Assembly: GCA_964539785.1 (NCBI GenBank)
Contig: CAZIJQ010000019.1
Span: 1-42,323 of the forward strand
Length of the DNA: 42,323 bases
Direction: 5' to 3'
From: JABMPO01 sp964539785
GTDB lineage: Bacteria; Fidelibacterota; Marinisomatia; Marinisomatales; TCS56
Shown piece by piece: positions 24,290-33,076 of the stretch (position 1 is the stretch's first letter; each line of letters starts with the position of its first letter). The position numbers and the translations under genes are program-made. The notes beneath the pieces were generated by a model. That model saw only the letters and a program-made list of their open reading frames with translations. It was not told where the DNA came from and did no database searches.

Positions 24290-26653
24290 CTATCCCGTCA
24301 GAGGCCACAGGATCGGCAAGACGAATAGGGCAATCAACAATAGCAGGATCACCAGCGGCAAACCCACTTTGGTATAATCAGTAAAACGGTAACCGCCCAA
24401 CCCCATGACCAGCAGATTTACCGGGTGCCCCACCGGACTCAGAAAAGCACTGGAACTGCCCAATGCCACCACCATCGAGAGAGCATACGGTGACAGATTG
24501 AAATCGATGGCTGTACTCAGCGCCAAGGGCGCCATAATAACTGCCACTGCCGCAGTGGGCATGATCTGGGCAGAAATAGCTGCGATAATGAATATTCCAG
24601 CCACGATGCCCAGGGGACCCATGAATTCCAGGGAGCTAATCAGTTTGCGGGCGATTAACTCGGTTGCGCCGGTGTCCAGCATGGCCTGCCCCAGACCCAA
24701 CATGCCGGCGATCAGAATTATGGCCTTCCATTCGATAGCCTTGTAGGCTTCATCCATGGACAGACAGCCGGTGAGGATCATAATTGCTGCACCGAGGGGA
24801 GCCGCGATGTAGATCGGCAACCAGCCCAGGGCAACACTTGCCAGCACTCCAATTTCGATGGCACTGGCCGTGGGCGCTTTTTCCTTATTATAGATTTCCT
24901 GATCGATCCCGGTTAGCACCAGGAAATCGGAATCTTTTTGCAGCCGAACCAATTGCTCGCGGTGACCGTAAACCAGCAAGGCGTCCCCCGGTTCCAGTAC
25001 CAAATCCCTCAGGTTGGTGCGAAATGCCCGGTCCCGGCGCCAGATTGCCAGCACCGACAGTCCATATTTATCGCGAAACTGTAGTGATCCCAGCGATTTC
25101 CCCACCACAGCCGTTCGCGGTGCCAAAGTAATTTCCGCTACTCCCACCTGATCCGATTCCAATTGTTCCAGGTCCAACTCGATTTCAGTATCCATTTCCA
25201 GTGATTGCAGGCCGTTCAAGGTATCCAGAACTTCCGGTTGGCCCAGTACGATCAGGGTAGCGCCTTCGCCAATTATTTGATCGGGACCGGGCATAAAAAT
25301 CGTAGTGTCGGACTGCTGCACAGCCAAGACATTAATACCCAGGGCATCTTTCATCCGGCTTTCGGCAATTGTTTTTCCAGCCAATTGGGACCCTTCCGGT
25401 AGACCAATTCCGATCATCTGGCGATGCAGTTTATATTTTAGTGTCAATTCCCGGGGACCCACCCGTTTGAAATCAGTAAATTGTCGTTCTTTGGCCAATT
25501 TTTCAATATCATCAGGGTGTCCCATGGCGATCAGCTTATCGTCTTCATTCAGACGATAGCGTGAAAGTTTCAGCACTTGTGCTTTACCCTTAATCACCGC
25601 CCCCAGAATATTTACATTGAACTCTCGGCGAAATCCGGCTTCCTTCAGGGTTTTTCCCAGTAATGGACAATGGGCCGTCAACCGCAATTCGATAAAAGCC
25701 AGAGCTGCCGATAATTTCTGTTCACCCACCAGCAGTCCGCGCTTCAATTCCAATTGTTTCCAATCCCGCAGCATTTCCAGGTTTTCCGGTCGGCCTTCCA
25801 CCAATAATTTGTCATTGGCATGAATCTCCGCCTCCGGTCCCGGTGCCAGAAAAGTGGTAGTACCGCGAATGATCGCCATAACATTAAATCCCAGGGCAGC
25901 GCCCAAACGACTACCAGCCAAGTTGCGACCGGCCAGGAGAGATTTTGCCGGTAACCGCAGGGTAATCAGGCGTTGCTCCAGGGCGTAATGACTACTCAAC
26001 ATATCTGCCAGATTGGTGTCCCGACCCAGATCGCGATCAGGTAGCAAATGCCGTCCAAAAAACACCATATAGGCAATCCCGGACGCTAACACGATCAACC
26101 CCAGCGGTGTGAAATCAAACAGGTTGAAGCCTTCGAAACCCGCCTTCTGTAGGGTGGAATTGATTAATATATTAGGCGCGGTTCCGATCAGGGTAGTCAA
26201 GCCACCCAGCAGCGAAGCGAAGGCCAGGGGAATCAGCAGTTTGGACGGTGATTGTTTAGTCCTGTTAGCAATTTCCAGTACAACCGGCAGCAGTAAAGCC
26301 GCCACACCGATATTGTTCATTATCCCCGAGAACAGTCCCACAGTAGCCATCATAATCACCAGCAAACGCACCTTGCTGGTCCCAGCCAGGCGCATAATCT
26401 GATGTCCCACAATATGGGCAATTCCGGTGCGGTTCAGCCCGGCGCTTAGCACCAGTACGGAGGCTATTGTGACAACAGCGTGATTGCTAAAACCGGCCAA
26501 GGCATTATCGTGGCTGATTATTCCGGCAACCGCTAAAGTCAAGAGGACCAGTCCAGCCACCAGATCGACCCGCAGCCATTCGGTTACAAAGAACAGGACT
26601 GCCAGGCCCAGCAGCGTTAAAACAAAGACTATCTCAAAAGTCAAAATTACCAA
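24290..26653 (-). CDS. SLC13/DASS-family permease with four RCK_C (TrkA-C) domains
   Basis: The 787-residue protein has an N-terminal membrane half (about 1-205, with the clamshell motif GTAPNILIN) and a C-terminal half (about 600-787, with VGHPVNLLV). The cytosolic middle contains four successive RCK_C-like repeats starting near VRLPAKS-type strands: about 220-300, 305-385, 405-485 and 500-585. Each ends in a pattern such as DKLLVEG, DKLIAMG, ATLIVLG or DALLVYG. Most relatives have two. The likely role is sodium-coupled uptake of sulfate or dicarboxylates gated by a bound ligand. No ATG fits; the start appears to be TTG at 26653, with a weak ribosome site. Confidence 0.85.
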   Translation of the reverse strand: MVILTFEIVFVLTLLGLAVLFFVTEWLRVDLVAGLVLLTLAVAGIISHDNALAGFSNHAVVTIASVLVLSAGLNRTGIAHIVGHQIMRLAGTSKVRLLVIMMATVGLFSGIMNNIGVAALLLPVVLEIANRTKQSPSKLLIPLAFASLLGGLTTLIGTAPNILINSTLQKAGFEGFNLFDFTPLGLIVLASGIAYMVFFGRHLLPDRDLGRDTNLADMLSSHYALEQRLITLRLPAKSLLAGRNLAGSRLGAALGFNVMAIIRGTTTFLAPGPEAEIHANDKLLVEGRPENLEMLRDWKQLELKRGLLVGEQKLSAALAFIELRLTAHCPLLGKTLKEAGFRREFNVNILGAVIKGKAQVLKLSRYRLNEDDKLIAMGHPDDIEKLAKERQFTDFKRVGPRELTLKYKLHRQMIGIGLPEGSQLAGKTIAESRMKDALGINVLAVQQSDTTIFMPGPDQIIGEGATLIVLGQPEVLDTLNGLQSLEMDTEIELDLEQLESDQVGVAEITLAPRTAVVGKSLGSLQFRDKYGLSVLAIWRRDRAFRTNLRDLVLEPGDALLVYGHREQLVRLQKDSDFLVLTGIDQEIYNKEKAPTASAIEIGVLASVALGWLPIYIAAPLGAAIMILTGCLSMDEAYKAIEWKAIILIAGMLGLGQAMLDTGATELIARKLISSLEFMGPLGIVAGIFIIAAISAQIMPTAAVAVIMAPLALSTAIDFNLSPYALSMVVALGSSSAFLSPVGHPVNLLVMGLGGYRFTDYTKVGLPLVILLLLIALFVLPILWPLTG

Positions 26654-26844
26654 ACCCGCTAAAAATTAATGGATTGATCATCAAACAAACTACTCTATAC
26701 TGGGGTAGTAATTCTAATTCCATTGATAATATTTATTTCCTGATTCTATTATAATGAAAATTACGGTCAGGGCTGCACACTTCCAATAGACCCAACCCAC
26801 CCCAGCCAATATTTGCTGGAGAGCCAACGATTCAGTTGACCTGC

Positions 26845-28731
26845 TTACGAAATTGACGCTCCGCTGCCCACTTCCGATTTATCCAGTACAATCAGGCTGA
26901 GCCGTTTCTTTTTCTTGGCTGCCAGTAACATGCCCCGGGATTCGATGCCACGAATTTTAACCGGTTGGAGATTATAAACTACCACGATGAATTTCCCGAT
27001 CAAATCGGCCGGGGTATAAAATTGGGCGATACCAGCCACTATCTGTCGTTTTTCCTCACCAATTTGAATCTGCAGTTTTAGCAACCGATCCGCTCCTTCA
27101 ACTTTTTCCACCTCCAGAACTTCGGCCGTTCGCAATTCTACTTTAGCGAAATCATCGATGGTAATCACATTCACCAATTTTTCCTCCGGTGATTTCTGTT
27201 GCCCGGCTGCCTGTTTTTTCAGATCGATCCGCGGAAAAAGAGCCTCATGTTCTTGTAATTTATTACCCGGGGTGAGTCCGCCCCAGGTCAGGTTAGTGCC
27301 GGTAGTATTCAGTACTTCCAATACTGTCGCAGTCCGGTTAGGCATCACCGGATTCAGCAGAATTGCCCCGATTCGTAACGCTTCGGCGGCGGTGTAAAGT
27401 ACTCGTCCGGCAGCGGATTTATCATCCCGTACCAGTTTCCAGGGTGCGGTTTGTTCCAGATAGCGATTGACGCCACGAATAAATTGTAGGGTCTCTTCGA
27501 TAGCTTCGTTCAGGCGCAGTTTTTCGATCAACTGCTGCACTTTTTCACCAATTCCGGCTGCAGATTCCAAGATGATTTGCTCAGCCGCAGTATAATCGCC
27601 GGGGTCTGGAATTACCCCATCAAAATTTTTACTGATCAGCTTGCTGACCCGGCTCAGGAGATTACCAAAATCATTGGCCAGGTCACTGTTATAGCGCTTT
27701 ATAAAGGATTCCACTGAGAAGTTGGCATCCTGTCCCAGTACCATTTCGCGCATGAGGTAGTAACGGACCGGATCAACACCGAATTGATCAATCAAATCCA
27801 GTGGATTGACAATATTACCCAGCGATTTACTCATTTTGGCATCGGCGGTGAGCCACCAGCCATGGGCGAAAATCGTTTTGGGTTGGGGAATCCCGGCGGA
27901 GAACAGCATGGTGGGCCAGTAAACGGCGTGGGTGGTCAGAATGTCTTTGCCAATGAGGTGATAATCAGCAGGCCACCATTTGGTGAATTTTTCATTATCG
28001 GCAGCATAACCGGGGGCAGTGATGTAATTCAACAATGCATCGAACCAGACGTAAGTGACATAATCGTCGTCAAAAGGCAGGTCGATTCCCCAGCTCATCC
28101 GCGATTTAGGCCGGGAAATGCACAGATCACCCAGCTCCTGGCGCAGAAAACCCAGGATTTCATTTTTACGGTGTTCCGGCTGAATAAAACCCGGATTAGT
28201 ATTGATATAATCAATTAATTGCTGCTGATACTTGCCCATCCGGAAATAATAGTTTTTTTCCGTGATATATTCCAGCGGCTTCTGATGCTGGGGGCATTTC
28301 CCGTCTTCCAATTCTTTTTCGGTATAGAAACGCTCACACCCTACACAGTAGAAACCGCCGTACTCGCCGTGGTAGATATCACCGGCATCGTATACTTTCT
28401 GCAGCACATCCTGAACGACTTGTTTATGCCGCTTTTCGGTAGTCCGGATGAAATCATCATTTTGAATATGCAGTTTATCCCACAATTTCAAAAAATGGGG
28501 TGCCATGCTGTCGCAATGTTCCTGGGGGGTGACATTCCGATCGGCAGCCGCCTGCTGGACTTTCTGACCGTGCTCATCGAGTCCGGTCAAAAAGAATGTG
28601 TCAGCGCCGGTAGTACGGTGGTAGCGGGCCAGTACATCAGCCAGAATTGTGGTATAGGCATGCCCGATATGGGGCCGGTCATTGACATAATAGATTGGTG
28701 TCGTAATGTAAAATATTTGCTTGTCCGCCAT
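26845..28731 (-). CDS. metG: Methionyl-tRNA synthetase
   Basis: The 628-residue enzyme charges tRNA-Met. It has PIYYVNDRPHIGHAYTTILA (HIGH motif), the zinc-knuckle region CVGCERFYTEKELEDGKCPQ and the KMSKSLGN loop. The anticodon-binding domain is followed by a C-terminal Trbp111/EMAP-like tRNA-binding domain from about 520 (IDDFAKVELRTAEVLEVEKV). The zinc set is CxxC plus CPQH. Length is slightly shorter than E. coli MetG (677). It is upstream-most in no obvious operon: the holB-like gene ends 43 bases upstream in the same direction, so cotranscription is likely. Confidence 0.96.
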   Translation of the reverse strand: MADKQIFYITTPIYYVNDRPHIGHAYTTILADVLARYHRTTGADTFFLTGLDEHGQKVQQAAADRNVTPQEHCDSMAPHFLKLWDKLHIQNDDFIRTTEKRHKQVVQDVLQKVYDAGDIYHGEYGGFYCVGCERFYTEKELEDGKCPQHQKPLEYITEKNYYFRMGKYQQQLIDYINTNPGFIQPEHRKNEILGFLRQELGDLCISRPKSRMSWGIDLPFDDDYVTYVWFDALLNYITAPGYAADNEKFTKWWPADYHLIGKDILTTHAVYWPTMLFSAGIPQPKTIFAHGWWLTADAKMSKSLGNIVNPLDLIDQFGVDPVRYYLMREMVLGQDANFSVESFIKRYNSDLANDFGNLLSRVSKLISKNFDGVIPDPGDYTAAEQIILESAAGIGEKVQQLIEKLRLNEAIEETLQFIRGVNRYLEQTAPWKLVRDDKSAAGRVLYTAAEALRIGAILLNPVMPNRTATVLEVLNTTGTNLTWGGLTPGNKLQEHEALFPRIDLKKQAAGQQKSPEEKLVNVITIDDFAKVELRTAEVLEVEKVEGADRLLKLQIQIGEEKRQIVAGIAQFYTPADLIGKFIVVVYNLQPVKIRGIESRGMLLAAKKKKRLSLIVLDKSEVGSGASIS

Positions 28732-28774
28732 GCTAAACTCGTTTGTTAAAATTTGGTACTAAGTGAAAAAGAAA

Positions 28775-29893
28775 TCAACGGCCTTGCATTCGCCGCTGTA
28801 CCGTAGTCAAAAAATTTGTTAAAGTTAACGGTATATAGTAATTCCGTGCCAGTGCCCTGGTAACATCGGTGATTGCTTCATTTATTGCCAGATAATCAAC
28901 AGTGGGGTATAGTTTATTAAATTCTTTTATGACCGGTAATAATTGGTCTCTATGCAGGACGTCCGATAATCCAGCCCTCTGCCGGTAGGCGGCTCGAAAC
29001 CATAATTGCAACAGACAAAAATTAAATTGAAACTGGTCTGGTTCAAACGAAGCCATACGTGAATAATTATTCACAAATTCGCGCCAGTTTCCCCCATCTT
29101 TTCTCAAAATTAAATTTATCAGGCCATTAATAGTATTTAGTATTTCAGCAGATTTCAGATTTGCCAATTTGCGTACCAAATGCATATTTCCCAGGGCTAT
29201 CCCGGTCACCAATTGCGCATTCTCAGAATCCAAAAAAGCCGTAATTACATTTTCTGACAAGGGTGGAAAATCCAGTTGCTGACAGCGTGATAATATGGTT
29301 GGCAGCAGATGGCTTTTATAATCGGTGACCAGCACAAAACTAGTATTGCGAGGCGGTTCTTCCAAAATCTTGAGCAAAGCATTAGCCGTTGAGCCTTCAC
29401 CTGTGCTCAGTAAATGAGCATCAAAAATAAGGATTACCCGACGCCCCTGAACGGCTGTTTTCAGATAGGCGGTTTTTCGCAGATCCCTGATTGCGCTGAT
29501 TGGGATTGTATTAGCACGGGATAGCTTGATCTTGTAAAACTGATCTTTGGCTTTGGATTCGATTGCGTCGTTAATTGCAGTCAGGGTTTTCCCGCTCAAT
29601 CCCATTAAAGGATCATCAATACTGCTGCTACCCTCGCGGGGCAGTGGGAAAATCAGCGCCAGGTTTTCATGCTGTAGATTATTGATACGCTGGCACGAAG
29701 GACAAACACCACAGGGTTGTCCGGAATCGGCTTCACAATTGATCAGTTTGGTAAATTCAATTGCCAGTGATTCTTTCCCGCTACCAGACGGACCGGAAAA
29801 CAGGTAAGCACTACCAATTCTCCCGCCAGCAACAGCTTTTTGCAGGCGATCCCAAATTACCGGTTGCAGTTCCGCAGGGGTAAATTGCTTCAT
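28775..29893 (-). CDS. holB: DNA polymerase III delta-prime-like clamp-loader subunit
   Basis: The 372-residue AAA+ protein has an intact Walker A (GPSGSGKES, Gly34-Ser42), a four-cysteine zinc module (CEADSGQPCGVCPSC) and the sensor/arginine motif LSRCQQL. It lacks the long C-terminus of DnaX. These features fit the delta-prime subunit, which loads the sliding clamp with DnaX and delta. The gene start overlaps the stop of the envC-like gene by four bases (ATGA), and metG follows. An alternative is a short DnaX paralogue. Confidence 0.87.
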   Translation of the reverse strand: MKQFTPAELQPVIWDRLQKAVAGGRIGSAYLFSGPSGSGKESLAIEFTKLINCEADSGQPCGVCPSCQRINNLQHENLALIFPLPREGSSSIDDPLMGLSGKTLTAINDAIESKAKDQFYKIKLSRANTIPISAIRDLRKTAYLKTAVQGRRVILIFDAHLLSTGEGSTANALLKILEEPPRNTSFVLVTDYKSHLLPTILSRCQQLDFPPLSENVITAFLDSENAQLVTGIALGNMHLVRKLANLKSAEILNTINGLINLILRKDGGNWREFVNNYSRMASFEPDQFQFNFCLLQLWFRAAYRQRAGLSDVLHRDQLLPVIKEFNKLYPTVDYLAINEAITDVTRALARNYYIPLTLTNFLTTVQRRMQGR

Positions 29894-31092
29894 TTAGCCA
29901 ACCATTTTTCCGGATCAAGCTTGCTGCCCTGTCCCCAGATCTCAAAATGCAATTTGGCGCCGCTTACCGATCCGGAATCCCCCATGCTAGCTAATACATC
30001 TCCCACAGAAACTTGATCATCTACATTGACCCTAATATTGGATACATGACTGTACACAGTGTAAAAACCACCGCCGTGATCAATAATTATTGTCGTACCA
30101 AATCCACGAATATAAGTGATTGTTGTAACTTCGCCATCCTTCACGGATTTTATTGGTGAACCCGGCTGCCCTTTGATGTCAATTCCGGGATTTTCAGTAC
30201 GGGTTTTTAGTTTGGCGTTCCACTGATTTCCAAATTTAGTTATAACCCGACCTTCCGCCGGCCAGGGTAGTTTTCCTTTCAAGGATTCGAAATTAGCTAG
30301 TTTCAATTCCTGCTGCTGGCGTTTAATACGTTCGGCTCGTTGAATTGATTCTACTGCATCCCGTAATTGCCGTTGAATCGCTTCCAATTGTTTTATGCCT
30401 TCTTCCTGCTCCTGATATTGTTTTTCAAGTTCACCCCGACTATCTCTGATCTTGACCAGTTCCTGTTCCTTTTTACGCCGAACGTCCCGCAAATCGGTAA
30501 TATGGCGTTCGCGATCGGATTTTAACTGGTTACTCTTACGTAGCGACATGCGCAAATTAACTTTCTGCCGTTCGATCTCAGCAATTACAGCCACTAAATC
30601 ATTTACTAATGTCCTATCATGATCAGATATAATTTTCAAATATTTAGCACGATAAATAGCCTGTCGCCAGGAATTGGAACTTAAGATTCGTTCCAGGGAT
30701 GACAGGGTCCCTTTTTTATAAATGTTAACGACCCGAGTTGCATAACGTTGTTGCAACAATTTCATTTTTTCTTGATTTGCCCCTATTAATTCTTCTACTC
30801 GACTAATTTCTCGTCCTATTTTTGTTTCTTCCTTCTTTATTTCGGAAATCAATCGATCTTGTAGAGATATCTCCTGTTCAAGACTGGAGACACGATTGAC
30901 AGCGGATTCTTCTTTTTGAATCTCAGCTCTAATCCGCCGTTGGGTTGCTTCCAGTTCTTTTTTCAGGCTTTCAATAGTCTGGGATTGATATTCAATCTCT
31001 TCCTCATAATCCTGGACACTGGATTGATTAGTCTGTGCCAACAATCCGATTGAACAGAAGAGCAGGCAAATCTTGATAATATAATTATTCAC
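29890..31092 (-). CDS. EnvC-like murein hydrolase activator (coiled coil plus degenerate LytM/M23)
   Basis: The 400-residue protein has a signal peptide, a long coiled coil (about 25-260, rich in Glu, Lys, Arg and Gln) and a C-terminal LytM fold (about 290-400). The M23 zinc ligands are incomplete: the first His is Asn in NPGIDIKG and the HxH motif reads KLH in AKLHFEIWG. The Asp and the last His remain. This matches EnvC/NlpD-type proteins, which do not cut peptidoglycan but activate amidases during cell division. The start is GTG at 31092 with a short AGG ribosome site. It is the first gene of an operon with the holB-like gene and metG. Confidence 0.87.
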   Translation of the reverse strand: MNNYIIKICLLFCSIGLLAQTNQSSVQDYEEEIEYQSQTIESLKKELEATQRRIRAEIQKEESAVNRVSSLEQEISLQDRLISEIKKEETKIGREISRVEELIGANQEKMKLLQQRYATRVVNIYKKGTLSSLERILSSNSWRQAIYRAKYLKIISDHDRTLVNDLVAVIAEIERQKVNLRMSLRKSNQLKSDRERHITDLRDVRRKKEQELVKIRDSRGELEKQYQEQEEGIKQLEAIQRQLRDAVESIQRAERIKRQQQELKLANFESLKGKLPWPAEGRVITKFGNQWNAKLKTRTENPGIDIKGQPGSPIKSVKDGEVTTITYIRGFGTTIIIDHGGGFYTVYSHVSNIRVNVDDQVSVGDVLASMGDSGSVSGAKLHFEIWGQGSKLDPEKWLAK

Positions 31093-31213
31093 AACCTGTG
31101 AAAATACCTTGTATTCTTACGAGACGGCAACGGGTTTCAATCTACAAAACAATTAACATTGACATATCAACTACCCCTGACTATTTTCGACTGATTTATA
31201 ACAGGAGAGTATT

Positions 31214-31729
31214 TTGAAAAGCGCATTATGGGAAAATATTTTCAAAGGCTGGAAAAAAGAAGAAAGTGCCACAGTCTTAACTTTGAAACAAGTCCCTATT
31301 TTCGAAGATTTTTCAAATCGCGAATTTCGTGAAATCGAAAAATTGATTCATCAGCGGACTTATAAACCACAAGAATTCATTTTCAAACGCCTGGCTCCGG
31401 GGGAAGGCATGTACATCATTTTGTCCGGAGGGGTGGAAATTTACGCGGAAGATGCCAACGGCAGCCGCAATGTTTTTGCAGTTCTTGATGAAGGCGATTT
31501 TTTTGGCGAAATGTCTCTGCTGGATGCCGAACCCCGATCCGCGTCAGCTATATCAATCGACCACTCGGAATTGCTGGGATTTTTTCGATCAGATTTAATG
31601 TCCATACTGGATCGTAATCCGGAACTCGGCAATCGGATTCTGCTCAATCTGGCAAAAGTAGTGGTGGAACGTCTGAGACATACTAATAATTTATTAACCG
31701 AAGCGCAGAAGCAGGCTTCCGATGCCTAA
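31214..31729 (+). CDS. Cyclic-nucleotide-binding domain protein without HTH
   Basis: The 171-residue protein is a single cNMP-binding beta-roll (about 25-150) with the phosphate-binding cassette FFGEMSLLDAEPRSASA, whose Arg and Glu are intact, so ligand binding is plausible. The C-terminal helix (VVVERLRHTNNLLTEAQKQ) is not a DNA-binding domain. Thus it is not a Crp/Fnr transcription factor. The start is TTG at 31214 with AGGAGAG six bases upstream. It overlaps the AI-2E permease gene by eight bases and may regulate that transporter directly. Confidence 0.88.
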   Translation: MKSALWENIFKGWKKEESATVLTLKQVPIFEDFSNREFREIEKLIHQRTYKPQEFIFKRLAPGEGMYIILSGGVEIYAEDANGSRNVFAVLDEGDFFGEMSLLDAEPRSASAISIDHSELLGFFRSDLMSILDRNPELGNRILLNLAKVVVERLRHTNNLLTEAQKQASDA

Positions 31730-33013
31730 ACAAACCGATTCCTGGTCTCAGTTCTACCGCCTTGCCGTAGGGCTCCTGTTGCTATACGGCCTGACAATTA
31801 TCTGGCCCTATATTTCTTCGGTCGTAATTATGCTGGTTTTCGCTTTCCTGTTCACAACTGTTTTACTACCCAGCGTTGATTTGCTGGAGCGTAAATTGGG
31901 AAAACGCGTGTTCGGAGTCCTGATTATTACTGTGGCCGTAACCGGTGGTATCGGTCTGTTTATTGGCAGTTTTATTTCTCAATTCGCCGGCCAGGCTAAA
32001 ACATTTATCGAGCAAGTATCCCAGTATAATATCGAAGAAGGCGTCAAATCCATGGTGGCAAACTTTTTTGATATATTGCCTGATTGGTTAACTGATATGC
32101 TACCCCAGGGCGACGAACTAACCAAATTGTTAACCGGCTATGCCACCGGCTATGCCAGTAATGTTACAACCTACTTCCAGGATCTGATTTTCATGGCTGG
32201 GTCTATCGCCAGCGGATTTTTCACCGGTTTGTTGGTGCTCATTTTTACGATCATCGTTATGCAGAATTATCACAATTTCAAACGCTCTATGGTCCATTTT
32301 ATACCCAATAAATATTTTGAAGTTGGGCTGCGGTTGACTTTCAATATTGAACGTCAGGTTTCAAATTATTTGCGTGGTCAGTTCATGGCCGCCGCCAGTG
32401 TCGCCGTCATGTCAATTATTGGTTTGTTAATTCTGAACGCTTTGGGCGCCAACATGACACTAGTCATATTTATTGGGATTATTGCTGGTCTGGCAAATTT
32501 AATCCCGCTGGTCGGTCCGTTTGTGGGAATGATTCCGGCGATTCTGATTGCCATTATGAATAATCTGGGAAATGAGGCTGCTANNNNNNNNNNNNNNNNN
32601 NNNNNNNNNNNNNNNNNNNNNNNNNNNNNNNNNNNNNNNNNNNNNNNNNNNNNNNNNNNNNNNNNNNNNNNNNNNNNNNNNNNATGATTCCGGCGATTCT
32701 GATTGCCATTATGAATAATCTGGGAAATGAGGCTGCTATCGCCCATAAACTGATCGTTATCCCTTCACCTTTTTACATTTTAGATATTATCCTGATGTTC
32801 ATCATCGTCCAGCAATTGGATAATAATATTGTTACCCCCAAGCTGGTGGGTGAAAGTGTCGGTTTGCATCCCTTGATGGTAATGATCGCCTTGCTGATCG
32901 GCGGAACCCTACTTGGTCCCCTGGGGATGTTGCTGGCTGTACCGGCTGCCGGTATTATCAAGGTCATTGCCCAGGAAGTTTCCTTCGTGTCAAGGAATGC
33001 CCATTTACTATAG
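31722..33013 (+). CDS. AI-2E family transporter (PerM-like), interrupted by an assembly gap
   Basis: The reading frame is split by 100 Ns (32584-32683), with an exact 55-base repeat on both sides. Joining 31722-32583 to 32739-33013 gives 1137 bases, or 378 residues in one frame ending at TAG 33011-33013, the normal length for this family. About eight transmembrane helices are visible, and the family's C-terminal signature is present: VGPFVGMIPA, LDNNIVTPKLVGESVGLHPLMVMIALLIGG and PAAGIIKV. Members export small molecules or act as Na+/H+ antiporters. The gene is intact in the cell, not frameshifted. Confidence 0.9.
32529..32738. repeat. Exact 55-base repeat flanking an N-gap (assembly artefact)
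   Basis: Bases 32529-32583 are identical to 32684-32738, and 32584-32683 are 100 Ns. Two contig ends that overlap by one k-mer were scaffolded with a default gap instead of being merged. The repeat is not biological. Confidence 0.95.
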
Positions 33014-33037
33014 CCAAGCCAAATACACTTAATATCA

Positions 33038-33065
33038 AGCCATCCTTTCCAGGGTGGCTTTTTTT
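33038..33065 (+). terminator. Intrinsic terminator after the AI-2E permease gene
   Basis: A 9-bp stem (AGCCATCCT with AGGGTGGCT, one G-T pair) encloses a TTCC loop and is followed by seven Ts. Confidence 0.88.
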
Positions 33066-33076
33066 AATAATCTAGT

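Noticed and set aside
28219..28749. 176-codon open frame on the plus strand opposite metG
   Set aside because: It lies fully antisense to the conserved catalytic part of methionyl-tRNA synthetase and has no recognisable domain or ribosome site.
31722..33013. AI-2E permease as two broken or duplicated genes
   Set aside because: The exact 55-base overlap around the Ns and the restored 379-codon frame show a scaffolding artefact.
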